In this document: piece by piece, positions 18,725-30,489 of the stretch
Layout of the letters: every line of letters starts with the position of its first letter
Position numbering within the stretch: position 1 is the stretch's first letter
NCBI GenBank assembly: GCA_015057005.1
Contig: SVFF01000006.1
Location: 62,001 to 126,000, forward strand
Direction: 5' to 3'
Source of the DNA: Lachnospiraceae bacterium
Lineage (GTDB): Bacteria; Bacillota; Clostridia; Lachnospirales; Lachnospiraceae
Length of the DNA: 64,000 nucleotides
Position numbers and translations under genes: made by a program
Notes under the pieces: model-generated
The model's input: the letters and a program-made list of their open reading frames with translations, nothing else
Database searches by the model: none
What the model was told of the DNA's origin: nothing

Positions 18725-20197
18725 ATGGAAATTGCGGCGGAGGTGTTGAGGGACATTGAGATGCTGTTTGCGGAGCGGATGTTTTTGTGGAATGTGGTTT
18801 TTGCGGTTTTTATTGTTTTTTTTCAGAGGAGAGACCCCAGGGGTGTGTGGGCCTGGCTTTTGCTGCTATATTTCATTCCGGTTTTGGGATTTGTGTTCTA
18901 TTTGCTCTTTGGGCAGGATATGCGAAAAAGGAAGATGTTCCGGATGAAAGAGCTGGAGGATCAGCTGAACGTGGCTATCCGCAGACAGGAGCACCGGTTG
19001 AAAGCAATGCGGATAGAAGACCTGGATGCAGAGATTCAGGAGTATAAGGATCTGATACTGTACAATCTGGACACGGCGGGCGCCATGCTGTCGGCGGACA
19101 ATGACATTGATATATTCAGGACGGGCAGTGAAAAGTTTGAGGCGCTGCTGGAGGATCTGAAAAAAGCCGAGCATTTTATCAATATACAATACTATATTAT
19201 CCGAAATGACGAGTTGTTTGGCAGGATCAGGGAGGTTTTGCGGAAAAAGGCTGCGGAAGGAGTGGAGGTCCGCGTATTGTTTGATGCCATGGGATGTCGT
19301 GCTGTGTCACGCAACATGTGGAAGGAACTGCGGGGGGAGGGAATCCTGGTGGCAGAATTTTTTCCTGCCATTCTGGGAAGGCTTCAGCTTCGTATCAACT
19401 ACCGTAATCATCGCAAAATAGTAGTCATCGACAATAAGGTGGCCTATGTGGGCGGCTTTAATGTGGGCAGGGAGTATCTGGGCCTTCACAAAAAATTCGG
19501 TCATTGGCGGGATACGCATCTGCGCATTGCAGGCGGTGCTGTAGTCAGTCTGCAGATGCGCTTTATCATGGATTGGAACTATGCGGCGGGGGAAAATCTG
19601 CTGCAGAATCCCAGAATGTTCGTGGAGGCAGCTTCAGGGAAAAGCGAAAACTGTAAAATGCAGATCATCAGCAGCGGACCGGACCACACAGCCCAGCCGG
19701 TGAGGGACAATTATCTGCGTCTGATTGCCGGAGCCAGGCACAGTATCTACATCCAGACCCCTTATTTCATCCCGGATGAATCTATTTTCAATGCCCTGCT
19801 TTTGGCTGCCCGGTCGGGCATTTCCGTAAATATTATGATTCCCTGCAAGCCGGATCATCTCTTTGTGTATTGGGCAACTTATTCTTATGTGGGGGATATG
19901 GTGGCAGCAGGAGCCAACTGTTATACTTACAACGATGGCTTCCTGCACAGCAAAGGTCTGGTGGTGGACGGGGAGGTGCTCTGCTACGGCACTGCCAATA
20001 TGGACATCCGCAGCTTTGCACTGAATTTTGAGGTGAATGCCACAGTGTACGACAGGAAAAAAGCGCTGGAGATGGAAAGCTGCTTTAAGGAAGATCTGAA
20101 GGTGTGCCGGCAGATTACTGTAGAATTTTATGCCGGCAGAGGTATTTTGGTGCGGGTAAAGGAGCAGATTTGCCGATTGCTGTCGCCGCTTCTTTAG
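18725..20197 (+). CDS. cls: cardiolipin synthase (PLD family)
   Basis: Two TM helices; two HxK motifs (NHRKIVVIDNK, HSKGLVVDGE). Confidence 0.92.
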   Translation: MEIAAEVLRDIEMLFAERMFLWNVVFAVFIVFFQRRDPRGVWAWLLLLYFIPVLGFVFYLLFGQDMRKRKMFRMKELEDQLNVAIRRQEHRLKAMRIEDLDAEIQEYKDLILYNLDTAGAMLSADNDIDIFRTGSEKFEALLEDLKKAEHFINIQYYIIRNDELFGRIREVLRKKAAEGVEVRVLFDAMGCRAVSRNMWKELRGEGILVAEFFPAILGRLQLRINYRNHRKIVVIDNKVAYVGGFNVGREYLGLHKKFGHWRDTHLRIAGGAVVSLQMRFIMDWNYAAGENLLQNPRMFVEAASGKSENCKMQIISSGPDHTAQPVRDNYLRLIAGARHSIYIQTPYFIPDESIFNALLLAARSGISVNIMIPCKPDHLFVYWATYSYVGDMVAAGANCYTYNDGFLHSKGLVVDGEVLCYGTANMDIRSFALNFEVNATVYDRKKALEMESCFKEDLKVCRQITVEFYAGRGILVRVKEQICRLLSPLL

Positions 20198-20305
20198 AAA
20201 ACCCGATAAAATCAGGCGAAAAAAGGCTTTCAAAAAGAAAATACTTGTGGTATAATCGAACATTATCTGTATGGACAAACGTATGAGATGAGAAAGGAAG
20301 TATAT

Positions 20306-21355
20306 ATGAAAAATAAATTAGCAACATTACTGGCGATCCTGACGGCAATGTCCATGCTTGCAGGCTGTGGACGGGCACAGGAGAAACTGGCGCTGAAGGA
20401 TATGAACGTGGAGCAGTACGTTACCCTGGGAGAGTATAAGGGCCTGGAGGTTACTGTGGCAGCCCCATCCGTGGATGAAACTGAGCTTGAAGACACTATG
20501 ATGCAGACATTCATTGACTATTTTCCTGCTGAGATGGGCGTTACCGACCGCGGCATTGTTGAGGGAGATACCGCCAATATCGATTATGTAGGTAAAAAGA
20601 ATGATGTGGCCTTTGAAGGCGGTACTGCTGCCGGCAGTAATCTGACCATTGGCTCCGATAGTTTTATTGATGGTTTTGAAGATGGACTTGTAGGTGTAAA
20701 AGTCGGTGAGACAGTGGATCTGAACCTGACCTTCCCTGAGAATTACCGTAATGCGGATCTGGCAGGAGCAGAGGTTGTTTTCACCGTTACCGTAAATTAT
20801 ATTATTCCGGCCGAAATGAATGATGATGCGATTGCGGCTCTGGGATTTGAGGGGGTGACCAATGAGGAAGAGTTTCGACAGTTCGCGTACGATTATCTGT
20901 ACCAGGCAGCTGAAGAGGAACGCAATGCAGAAGTGCAGAATGCGGTAGTGGAAGCCTTCCTGGCAAATTGTTCCTTTAATGAGATTCCCGAAGCTATGAT
21001 CAAGGAATACAAGGGCACCATTAAGGACAATATTGAGAATACAGCCTCAGTTTATGGTGTTGATGCAGATACATTTACTACTGTTTTCTATCAGATGGAT
21101 CTGGACACCTTCGTGGATACCCACGCTGAGAATAATGCCAAGCAGAACATTGCCATGCAGGCAGTGGCCAACAAAGAGGGACTGGCGATGAGCGATGCCG
21201 ATCTGGATACCCAGCTTCTGATTGAGGCACAGGCAGCAGGTCATGAGACCATTGACGAGTACATCGGCGATGCTTCCAAGGAGGATTTCAGAGAGTATTA
21301 TATGTACGTGGATGTATTGAAGTTCCTGGTTGACAATGCTGTGGTAAGCGAGTAA
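20306..21355 (+). CDS. FKBP-type peptidyl-prolyl isomerase lipoprotein, trigger-factor-like
   Basis: Lipobox MLAGCG; FKBP core GDTANIDYVGKKND...FIDGFEDGLVGVKVGE. Confidence 0.83.
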   Translation: MKNKLATLLAILTAMSMLAGCGRAQEKLALKDMNVEQYVTLGEYKGLEVTVAAPSVDETELEDTMMQTFIDYFPAEMGVTDRGIVEGDTANIDYVGKKNDVAFEGGTAAGSNLTIGSDSFIDGFEDGLVGVKVGETVDLNLTFPENYRNADLAGAEVVFTVTVNYIIPAEMNDDAIAALGFEGVTNEEEFRQFAYDYLYQAAEEERNAEVQNAVVEAFLANCSFNEIPEAMIKEYKGTIKDNIENTASVYGVDADTFTTVFYQMDLDTFVDTHAENNAKQNIAMQAVANKEGLAMSDADLDTQLLIEAQAAGHETIDEYIGDASKEDFREYYMYVDVLKFLVDNAVVSE

Positions 21356-21484
21356 TACCAAAAAAACGCCCCGTGCAGGCGGATTCCAACAGAATGCATG
21401 AAAGCGGACCGGAAAATATGTGCAGCCGGTTTGCATGATTTAATAAATACAAAAGCACGTCACATCGTGCGGATAGGATGAACA

Positions 21485-22876
<1,392 letters not shown>

Positions 22877-22892
22877 TTGTAATAAATAAAAT

Positions 22893-22948
22893 GGGGCGTG
22901 CCTCAGGTCAGTGCTTTGACTGGCTTGGGACACGCCCCTTGTTTTTTG
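22893..22948. terminator. Rho-independent terminator
   Basis: GGGGCGTG...CACGCCCCTTGTTTTTT. Confidence 0.7.
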
Positions 22949-22955
22949 TTTGGAA

Positions 22956-23735
22956 TTAATCATTTTGCCGATATTGCTTGGGAGACATTCCGGTAAACTG
23001 ATGGAATTGGCGGCTGAAGTGTGTGGCATTGGAATATCCCAAGGATGCCGCAATAGCGGAAATGGACTGATTTGTAAATGAAAGAGCATTTTTTGCAGAG
23101 TCGATTCTGGCGCGGATCAGGTCATCCATGGGGGATGTGCCGTAAAAAGAACGGTAAACATTGTAAAAACGTGATTCGCTCAAGGGTATATGGGATGCCA
23201 TCTTGGCAACAGTCCAGGGATAGTCTAAAGATGCAAATACTTTGCTGCGGAGACTGCGCAAACGCTCCAGGGTGGAGTCATCTGTGGTAAGGACAGAGTC
23301 GCTGTGGGAAGCCCTGGAAAGCTGAACGAACAGTTCTACGATCCGGGCGGAGATCAGTTCCCGGCTGCCTACATGGTGTGCGAAAAACTCTCTTTCCATT
23401 TCCTGCACAAGGGGCGTAATGAACTGGTAGTTTTGAGGATAAAACAGAGTGTCCAATGGAAGCTCCAGTTGTTCCAGAAGAGGTTCCGGAATCCCGGAAA
23501 AGTGAAACCAGTCGTGGACCAGAGGGCGGTGACTGACAATATGCTGAGGTGTTTCGGGCCGGTATATGATGCAGGCGTGATCAGAGGTGACGTTTGTTTC
23601 GCCGTGCAGTCTGATTTCTACTTTGTTGCTAAAATGAACAAAGGAGTAATCGGGGTGACCGTTTTGTCTGTTCAGACAAAAGCCGGCTTGTTCCGGCCAG
23701 GCATGTCTGATACCGGTGATAGTGAACATAAGCAT
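22956..23735 (-). CDS. AraC family transcriptional regulator
   Basis: C-terminal double HTH ISAIAASLGYSNATHFSRQFHQFTGMSPKQYR. Confidence 0.9.
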   Translation of the reverse strand: MLMFTITGIRHAWPEQAGFCLNRQNGHPDYSFVHFSNKVEIRLHGETNVTSDHACIIYRPETPQHIVSHRPLVHDWFHFSGIPEPLLEQLELPLDTLFYPQNYQFITPLVQEMEREFFAHHVGSRELISARIVELFVQLSRASHSDSVLTTDDSTLERLRSLRSKVFASLDYPWTVAKMASHIPLSESRFYNVYRSFYGTSPMDDLIRARIDSAKNALSFTNQSISAIAASLGYSNATHFSRQFHQFTGMSPKQYRQND

Positions 23736-23922
23736 TCCTCCCGTAGGTTATGATACAATTCTAAATTAAAATGAATAGTAGGATATGTCAAGTAAATAAA
23801 AGGATAAGATATGGAATACTCACCGTCAAAAAGTCATAATAGTATGAGAAAACGGCGCAGTCTTATGCTGTGACTGAGAAAGTTGGAGAAAAGAAATAGA
23901 AGATTTAACAGGAGGATTTGAT

Positions 23923-25119
23923 ATGACTTCAAGAGAACGTGTACGTGCAGTATTGAACCATCAGATACCTGACCGTGTGCCCAATGGATTGGGCGCCTGT
24001 GAGACGGAAGGGTTGCATCTGGTCGCGTATGACAATTTACAGAAGATTTTAGGTGTGGAATATAAGCCCCCCAGACTGGATACCTTTATGGTCAACGCAG
24101 TATTTGAGGAGCCTGTGATCCGGGCCATGGATGGAGATATGATCCTGCTGGCTTCCCCTAAAATGTGCAAGAGCGATCTGCGGGGTGATGTGACAGGCCA
24201 GTGGAAAGAGCAGAAGCTGTGGGGCAGAACTTTTTCCGTTTCTGTAGGGGAATATTTTACGGAAGATGCTGACGGAACCATTCACTGGGGCGGCAAAGTG
24301 TGCCCTCCCGGCGGTTATTATTTTGATGGAAAAGGAAACACTGATTTCCTGGCAGACTTTGACGTGCCCGATCCGGATGACTATCATCCCTGTGATACCT
24401 TTGACGATAAAATGCTCCGCAAGCTGGAGGATACTGCAAAGCAGCTGTATGAAGAGACCGACCTGTCTATTTGCCTGGGAGAGTCCGTTACCGATCTGCA
24501 GGTGTCTCCCGGCGGCATGATCGGCGGTATGATCTTGATGAAGGAAGAACCTGATATCATGAGGGCTTTTCTGGAAAAATCCCTGGAGGCGGGCTTGAAG
24601 CAGATCGAACTTTTGGATCAGGCGGTAGGAAAATATGTGGATATCATGACAGTAGCTCATGATTTCGGTGATAACAGAGGGGTTATGATCGGCGAAGAAC
24701 TGTGGCGGGAGATCTACAAGCCCTACTACAAACAATTCTTCAGGGGATGGCAAAAGCGTACCAACATGAAAGTGAATTTCCACTCCTGCGGCGCTATTTC
24801 CGGTATTCTCGGTGATCTGATCGAATGCGGTGTCCAGGTGCTCAATCCGGTACAGACCTCGGCGGCCGATATGTCCCCTGCTTATCTGAAGGAGAACTTC
24901 GGAAAGGATGTGATTTTCTGGGGCGGTGCCTACGATGCCCAGCTGGTGAACCAAAACGCATCCTATCAAGAGGTGTACAATATTGTCTGTGACAACATGA
25001 AGATTTTTGCCAGGGGAGGCAATTATATTTTCTCCGGCGTCCACAATCTGCCCGGTGATATGCCCGAGCACCATCTGAAGGCGATGTTGGATGCTTATCG
25101 CGACAGCAGAAATTATTAA
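23923..25119 (+). CDS. uroporphyrinogen decarboxylase-family protein (methyltransferase-like)
   Basis: URO-D fold motifs incl. NFHSCGAISGILGDLIECGVQVLNPVQ. Confidence 0.83.
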   Translation: MTSRERVRAVLNHQIPDRVPNGLGACETEGLHLVAYDNLQKILGVEYKPPRLDTFMVNAVFEEPVIRAMDGDMILLASPKMCKSDLRGDVTGQWKEQKLWGRTFSVSVGEYFTEDADGTIHWGGKVCPPGGYYFDGKGNTDFLADFDVPDPDDYHPCDTFDDKMLRKLEDTAKQLYEETDLSICLGESVTDLQVSPGGMIGGMILMKEEPDIMRAFLEKSLEAGLKQIELLDQAVGKYVDIMTVAHDFGDNRGVMIGEELWREIYKPYYKQFFRGWQKRTNMKVNFHSCGAISGILGDLIECGVQVLNPVQTSAADMSPAYLKENFGKDVIFWGGAYDAQLVNQNASYQEVYNIVCDNMKIFARGGNYIFSGVHNLPGDMPEHHLKAMLDAYRDSRNY

Positions 25120-25201
25120 AACTTGCTGTTGGGGGGAAGATTTATGGAATATTAAATATTTTCCAGATGAAAAATCCGGAGAAGTATGGTATGCTCTTAA
25201 T

Positions 25202-26419
25202 ATGAAAAAACGAATGATAAAATTAATGAACTTAATATTAGTGGCAGGGCTTACCGTTAGTGTGATTTCTCCCGCGGCCCAAAAGGAGCTTCAGGTGCAG
25301 GCCACCAGTATCTCCGAAGTACAGCAGCATATCAAGGATACCCAGCAGCAGCTGGAAAATATTACCGGCAAGATAGATGCTCTTACAGACGAGCAGGATC
25401 TGATCGAGGAGCAGATCGACGACCTGAATGCTGAGATCATTAACACGATGACCAGTATCGGCATGAAGGAGGACGAGATTGCGGCCAAGGAGACCGAACT
25501 TGTGGACAAACAGGCCCAGATTGATGTGACCCAGCAGGAGTACGAGGAGGCCAAAGCAAGAGAAGAGCAGCAGTATGTGGACATGATCGGCCGTATCCGC
25601 AGAATGTACGAGAATGGTTCCAATACTTACCTGAATCTTTTCCTGGCAGGCGGCGGCCTGGGCGGTATGCTGAACCGGATGGATCTGGTGGAGCATATTT
25701 ACGAGTATGACCGGGATAAATTGACTGAGTATGAGGAGACTAAGGTTCAGGTCCATGACCTGTGGGATCAGCTGGAGATAGAGAAGACCCAGCTTCAGAC
25801 AGACAAGACCAGCCTGGAGGCTGACAGAGAAAAGCTTCAGGCCCAGAAGACAAGTCTGGACGGGATGTTGGCCAAGAAAAAGAAGGAATCCAGCAATTTT
25901 GATGCGGAGATCAAGAAAGCCAAGCAGGAGGCGGCAGTAGCCAAGAAACTTCTGCAGCAGGAGCAGAAGAAACTGGCGCAGCTTCAGGCTGCCCAGCAGA
26001 AGCCCAGCGGTTCTGCCAATAACGGCAATTATACTTCTACCAGTCACACATCCACCATCGATAATGCCTCAGGCAGTGAGGCTGGCAAGAATGTGGCCAA
26101 GTACGCGTGCCAATATATTGGCAATCCCTATGTATACGGCGGTACCAGCCTGACAAACGGTGCAGACTGTTCGGGATTTGTCTACCGCGTGTACAAGGAT
26201 TTCGGTTATAATCTGCCCCGTACTTCCACGGAGCAGCGCAGCGCCGGCACCGGCGTATCCTACAGCGATGCCCAGCCCGGTGACCTGATCTGCTATGATG
26301 GCCATATCGGTATTTACATTGGTGGGGGCAAGATTGTCCACGCCAGCAACAAAAAGACCGGTATCAAGGTCAGCACAGCCACTTACCGTACCATTTTGGC
26401 GGTACGCAGAATCCTTTAA
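25202..26419 (+). CDS. NlpC/P60 peptidoglycan hydrolase with N-terminal coiled coil
   Basis: Coiled coil; C-terminal GADCSGFVYRVY...HASNKKTGI catalytic motifs. Confidence 0.92.
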   Translation: MKKRMIKLMNLILVAGLTVSVISPAAQKELQVQATSISEVQQHIKDTQQQLENITGKIDALTDEQDLIEEQIDDLNAEIINTMTSIGMKEDEIAAKETELVDKQAQIDVTQQEYEEAKAREEQQYVDMIGRIRRMYENGSNTYLNLFLAGGGLGGMLNRMDLVEHIYEYDRDKLTEYEETKVQVHDLWDQLEIEKTQLQTDKTSLEADREKLQAQKTSLDGMLAKKKKESSNFDAEIKKAKQEAAVAKKLLQQEQKKLAQLQAAQQKPSGSANNGNYTSTSHTSTIDNASGSEAGKNVAKYACQYIGNPYVYGGTSLTNGADCSGFVYRVYKDFGYNLPRTSTEQRSAGTGVSYSDAQPGDLICYDGHIGIYIGGGKIVHASNKKTGIKVSTATYRTILAVRRIL

Positions 26420-26467
26420 TAGTCTGTGCGACAGCACGCTGATACGATCATATTGTAAGTTGAGATG

Positions 26468-26500
26468 CAGTCCCGCCTTGTAAGCGGGACTGTTTGTTTA
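26468..26500 (+). terminator. Rho-independent terminator
   Basis: CAGTCCCGC-cttgtaa-GCGGGACTG-TTTGTTT. Confidence 0.65.
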
Positions 26501-26516
26501 GCAAGGAGAAAAGATT

Positions 26517-27350
26517 ATGCTTAGAATCGGATGTCATTTATCATCTTCCAAAGGTTTTTACAGCATGGCAGAGACGGCCGTGCAGATTGGTGCAAATACC
26601 TTTCAGTTCTTTACCAGGAATCCCCGGGGAGGGGCAGCCAAAGAGTGGAAGGAGCAGGATATTGCGGCCATGCTGGAGCTTTTTGCACAGAAGGATATTG
26701 CTTATCCCCTGGCTCATGCACCCTACACATTAAATGCCTGCGCCAAGGATGAGAGTATCAGGGAGTTTGCGTTCAATACTATGAGGGAGGACCTGGACAA
26801 GCTGGAAAGCATCCCCGGCGCCATGTACAATTTCCATCCCGGCAGCCATGTGCAGCAGGGGGCGGAGACCGGGATCGAACTGATCGCTGACCAACTGAAC
26901 CGTATTTTAAAGCCGGAGCAGTCTACCATAGTGCTGCTGGAGACCATGGCAGGAAAGGGCAGTGAGGTGGGAAGGACCTTTGAGGAATTGCGGACCATTA
27001 TCAATAAGACCCTATGTAGTGATAAAGTGGGCGTATGCCTGGACACTTGTCATGTATGGGACGGCGGTTATGATATTGTGAACAGATTGGATGAAGTGCT
27101 GGAAGAGTTTGACGCGGTTATCGGGCTGGATAAACTGCGGGCCATTCATTTAAATGATTCCATGAATGGACCGGGCAGTCACAAGGACAGACATGCCAAG
27201 ATCGGTCAGGGTAATATCGGGCTGGAGGTTTTCCAAAATATCGTAAATCACCCGAAATTACGGCACTTGCCATTTTATCTGGAAACTCCCAATGAACTGG
27301 ACGGCTATCAGCAGGAGATTGCGCTCCTTCGCAGTTTGTGCGGCAGCTGA
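26517..27350 (+). CDS. nfo: deoxyribonuclease IV (endonuclease IV)
   Basis: [51 protein letters not shown] motifs. Confidence 0.95.
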   Translation: MLRIGCHLSSSKGFYSMAETAVQIGANTFQFFTRNPRGGAAKEWKEQDIAAMLELFAQKDIAYPLAHAPYTLNACAKDESIREFAFNTMREDLDKLESIPGAMYNFHPGSHVQQGAETGIELIADQLNRILKPEQSTIVLLETMAGKGSEVGRTFEELRTIINKTLCSDKVGVCLDTCHVWDGGYDIVNRLDEVLEEFDAVIGLDKLRAIHLNDSMNGPGSHKDRHAKIGQGNIGLEVFQNIVNHPKLRHLPFYLETPNELDGYQQEIALLRSLCGS

Positions 27351-27432
27351 ATTTTAACACACAATCTGTTGACTTTTTTGCGTGCTCCAATGTAATATTA
27401 AGATATATTCTTAATGAACGGTGGTATGTAAA

Positions 27433-28614
27433 ATGTACAAAAGACATCTTGTTTATTATAGGTTGCTGCATCCCCTTGTGGTGCTGTTTTTATGGCTCCG
27501 GTTTGGATATCGTTTTAAAAGGGCGAAGAATCTGCCGGAGACTTATATTGTATTATCAAACCATACTACGGATTACGATCCCATTCTGGTTGCGGCCAGT
27601 TTTTCGCAATATATGTATTTTGTGGCCAGTGAGCACATTGCCAGATGGCCGCTGGCATATAAATTCTTAAAGCATTGTTTTGCGCCCATTATCCGCTATA
27701 AAGGTACGACAGCCACTGCCACTGTAATGGAAATGCTCCGGGCAGTCAAAGCTGGCAGAAATGTCTGCATGTTTGCAGAAGGCAACAGAAGCTGGGACGG
27801 TGATACGGCAGAAATCGCACCCGCTACCGGAAAAGTGATAAAGAGCGCCCGTTGCGGTCTGGTTACATACAGAATTGAAGGCGGTTATTTCGTAAGTCCC
27901 AGATGGGGCAAGGGCTTAAGGCGCGGCAGATTGTACGGAGCACCGGTGAATGTCTACACAAAAGAACAGATCGCAGCCATGAGTGTGGATGAGATCAATG
28001 AGGTGATCAAGCGTGACCTGCATGAGGACGCCTATGCAAGACAGCTGGAATCTCCTGCGAAATACAAAGGTAAGAATCCTGCAGAACAGCTGGAGAGCCT
28101 GTTGTTTATCTGTCCCGGCTGCTGCGGAATCGATACCATGCATTCCCGGGGAGATACTGTGACATGCAGTCACTGTAGTGCTTCCTTCCGATATAATGAG
28201 TATGGAATGTTGGAGGGAGCGCCTTTCAAGACGGTAAAAGAGTTTGCAGCATGGCAGAAAGAACTGGTAAAAGAGGCGGTCAAATCCGGCGGCAGTTATT
28301 CGGCACCCATGGGCAGACTGGTGACTGTATCCCAGAGTGTAGAAAGTTTAGTGGCAGAGGGACCTGTAACACTTAGCGGAGAAAAACTCACTTGCGGAGA
28401 TCATCATATATCCACAGAAGAAATTCTGGATCTGGAAATGCATGGACGCAGGGCATTGGTATTTTCCACTAAGGATGCTTACTACGAGCTGAAGCCCTCG
28501 GAGGAAGTAAGTTCAGTAAAATTTAAAATGTTCTATGAGGCTTACAAAGCCCAAAATGCAAAAGTGGGTGCAGCAGACGCCGGCAGGAAGAAAGCGGCAA
28601 GAGCAGTGGAATAG
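27433..28614 (+). CDS. 1-acyl-glycerol-3-phosphate acyltransferase with C-terminal zinc-ribbon-like extension
   Basis: SNHTTDYDP and FAEGNRSWDG acyltransferase motifs; CPGC...CSHC at C-terminal part. Confidence 0.82.
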   Translation: MYKRHLVYYRLLHPLVVLFLWLRFGYRFKRAKNLPETYIVLSNHTTDYDPILVAASFSQYMYFVASEHIARWPLAYKFLKHCFAPIIRYKGTTATATVMEMLRAVKAGRNVCMFAEGNRSWDGDTAEIAPATGKVIKSARCGLVTYRIEGGYFVSPRWGKGLRRGRLYGAPVNVYTKEQIAAMSVDEINEVIKRDLHEDAYARQLESPAKYKGKNPAEQLESLLFICPGCCGIDTMHSRGDTVTCSHCSASFRYNEYGMLEGAPFKTVKEFAAWQKELVKEAVKSGGSYSAPMGRLVTVSQSVESLVAEGPVTLSGEKLTCGDHHISTEEILDLEMHGRRALVFSTKDAYYELKPSEEVSSVKFKMFYEAYKAQNAKVGAADAGRKKAARAVE

Positions 28615-28783
28615 ACTGTTCCTGTATAAGGCGGGCAGAAAAAAGGTATGCATAAATTATGCACAGGTTTGCGTTGGAATTTGCAGAAAATTGTGGTTTA
28701 ATTAATATATATTCAGTATCTTCGAGCAGTTATCAGCAAACATGAGGAGGAAATCAGGCTCCCCGGGGCCTGACTGAAAAGGC

Positions 28784-29743
28784 ATGAAATATTATATTGC
28801 TGCAGATGGCGGCGGTACAAAGCTGCAGGCCATCCTTTACAACGAGGATTTCCAGATTATCAGAACAGCCAGGATGGCAGGAACCAATGAACGGTATATT
28901 CCCATTGAGCAGATCAGGCAGCAGCTGGCACAGTTGGCAGTGGAACTGATTCCAGATGATATTACTGAAATAGAGGGAGCAAATCTATGTATTGTAGGTA
29001 ACAATGAGATCGTGGAGCGGGCGTTGAAACAGCGCTGTTCTATCAAACATTGTTATTTCCTGGGGGAAGGTCCGGCGGGCTTGTCAGCTTACGGTGTACA
29101 TCACGGAATTGTGGCCCAGGCAGGTACCGGATCGGTAGCATTTATGGTTCAGCCCGAAAAACACTTTCAGGTAGGTGGCTGGGGATATATGCTGGGTGAT
29201 GAAGGCAGCGGTTTTGATATTGGTATGCGTACACTGCGTGCGGCGGTCTACTCTTATGACGGCAGGGGTCCCAAGAGCCTGATCGAGAGTATGCTGATGC
29301 AAGAGTGGAAGCTGGATGATCTGCATCAAATGATACACATGTTGATCCATGAACCCAATTATCGCCATGTGGTGGCATCCGCCAGCTATATTGCCGCTAA
29401 GGCAGCGGCACAGGGGGACGAGGTGGCACTTTCTATTTACGACGAGGCAGCCCACGAAATGTCCAGACTGGTACTTACAGGCATTAAACGAAACGGCGGT
29501 ACCTGGGTGGGACCTATTGTGGCGGCAGGCGGTGCCTGGAAGGGCAGCAGCAGGATGTTCGAAACCTTCCGGAAAGATATTCTGGAGGTGCATCCGCAGG
29601 CAGAAGTTACCTATCCCATCTTTGAACCGGTGGTAGGCTGTGCGATTTACAGACAGTTCAAGGCTGGTAAGACCTTTGAAGAATTGGAAGAGAAAGTACG
29701 GGAAGGTTTTTCCGCCTATTATTTTAAAAAGCCTGTCAAATGA
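28784..29743 (+). CDS. BadF/BadG-type ATPase, N-acetylglucosamine kinase-like
   Basis: AADGGGTKLQA phosphate motif; AGTGSVAF; GGWGYMLGDEGSGFDIG. Confidence 0.87.
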   Translation: MKYYIAADGGGTKLQAILYNEDFQIIRTARMAGTNERYIPIEQIRQQLAQLAVELIPDDITEIEGANLCIVGNNEIVERALKQRCSIKHCYFLGEGPAGLSAYGVHHGIVAQAGTGSVAFMVQPEKHFQVGGWGYMLGDEGSGFDIGMRTLRAAVYSYDGRGPKSLIESMLMQEWKLDDLHQMIHMLIHEPNYRHVVASASYIAAKAAAQGDEVALSIYDEAAHEMSRLVLTGIKRNGGTWVGPIVAAGGAWKGSSRMFETFRKDILEVHPQAEVTYPIFEPVVGCAIYRQFKAGKTFEELEEKVREGFSAYYFKKPVK

Positions 29744-29815
29744 TGAAAAGCGGTTCGCTCACAGGGGAAGAACCGCATGAGTATATACAAAAAAACTTCA
29801 TGGGAGGATATTATT

Positions 29816-30463
29816 ATGAGACTTATTGACACATATCAGCAGCATGTAGGGGATCTGCTGTACAAGGTGCGCACCACTCAGAGAGAAACAATCGAAAAGG
29901 CAGCTGAGATCATCGCAAAGGCTGTTGAGAAGGGCAACCACGTGTATCTGGACAACATCTGCCATCACATTCAGCACGATGTGGTTGACAGGGGCGGCGG
30001 CCCTACCTTCTATCAGTTCTATAAGCCCGGCGAGACCGAGCTTAAGGAAGGCGATGTTCTGTTCTTAAGTTCTGTATCCGGCCGTACCTTAAGCGTTGTG
30101 AACCTGGCATATGACTGTGTAGAGAAGGGCATCAACGTAATCGCATTCACCAGCATGGAGTATGCAAAGGCAGTTGATCCTGTGCATCCTTCAGGCAAGA
30201 AGCTTTATGAAATCGCTACCATTACCATGGACAACTGCGCTCCCGCAGCTGAGGCAATGGTTGAGGTGGAGGGTATCGAGGCCAGATTTGCAGCAGCTTC
30301 CGGTATCGCTTCCGCATTTATCCTGTGGAGCATCACAGCTTGCGTGGTTGAGATCATGCTGGCTGACGGTTACACACCCGGTATCTTAAAGAGTGCTAAC
30401 TATCCCGGCGGCCGTGACTACAATCAGGGTCTCTATGACCATTACAAGGAGTTTGGCTGGTAA
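29816..30463 (+). CDS. SIS (sugar isomerase) domain protein
   Basis: VLFLSSVSGRTLSVVNLAYDCVEKGINVIAFTS. Confidence 0.83.
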   Translation: MRLIDTYQQHVGDLLYKVRTTQRETIEKAAEIIAKAVEKGNHVYLDNICHHIQHDVVDRGGGPTFYQFYKPGETELKEGDVLFLSSVSGRTLSVVNLAYDCVEKGINVIAFTSMEYAKAVDPVHPSGKKLYEIATITMDNCAPAAEAMVEVEGIEARFAAASGIASAFILWSITACVVEIMLADGYTPGILKSANYPGGRDYNQGLYDHYKEFGW

Positions 30464-30489
30464 GAAGAAATAATCCGAGGTGACATAAA

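Noticed and set aside
21356-21484. T-box leader upstream of asnS
   Set aside because: No T-box motif (TGGNACCGCG-type) or antiterminator structure found.
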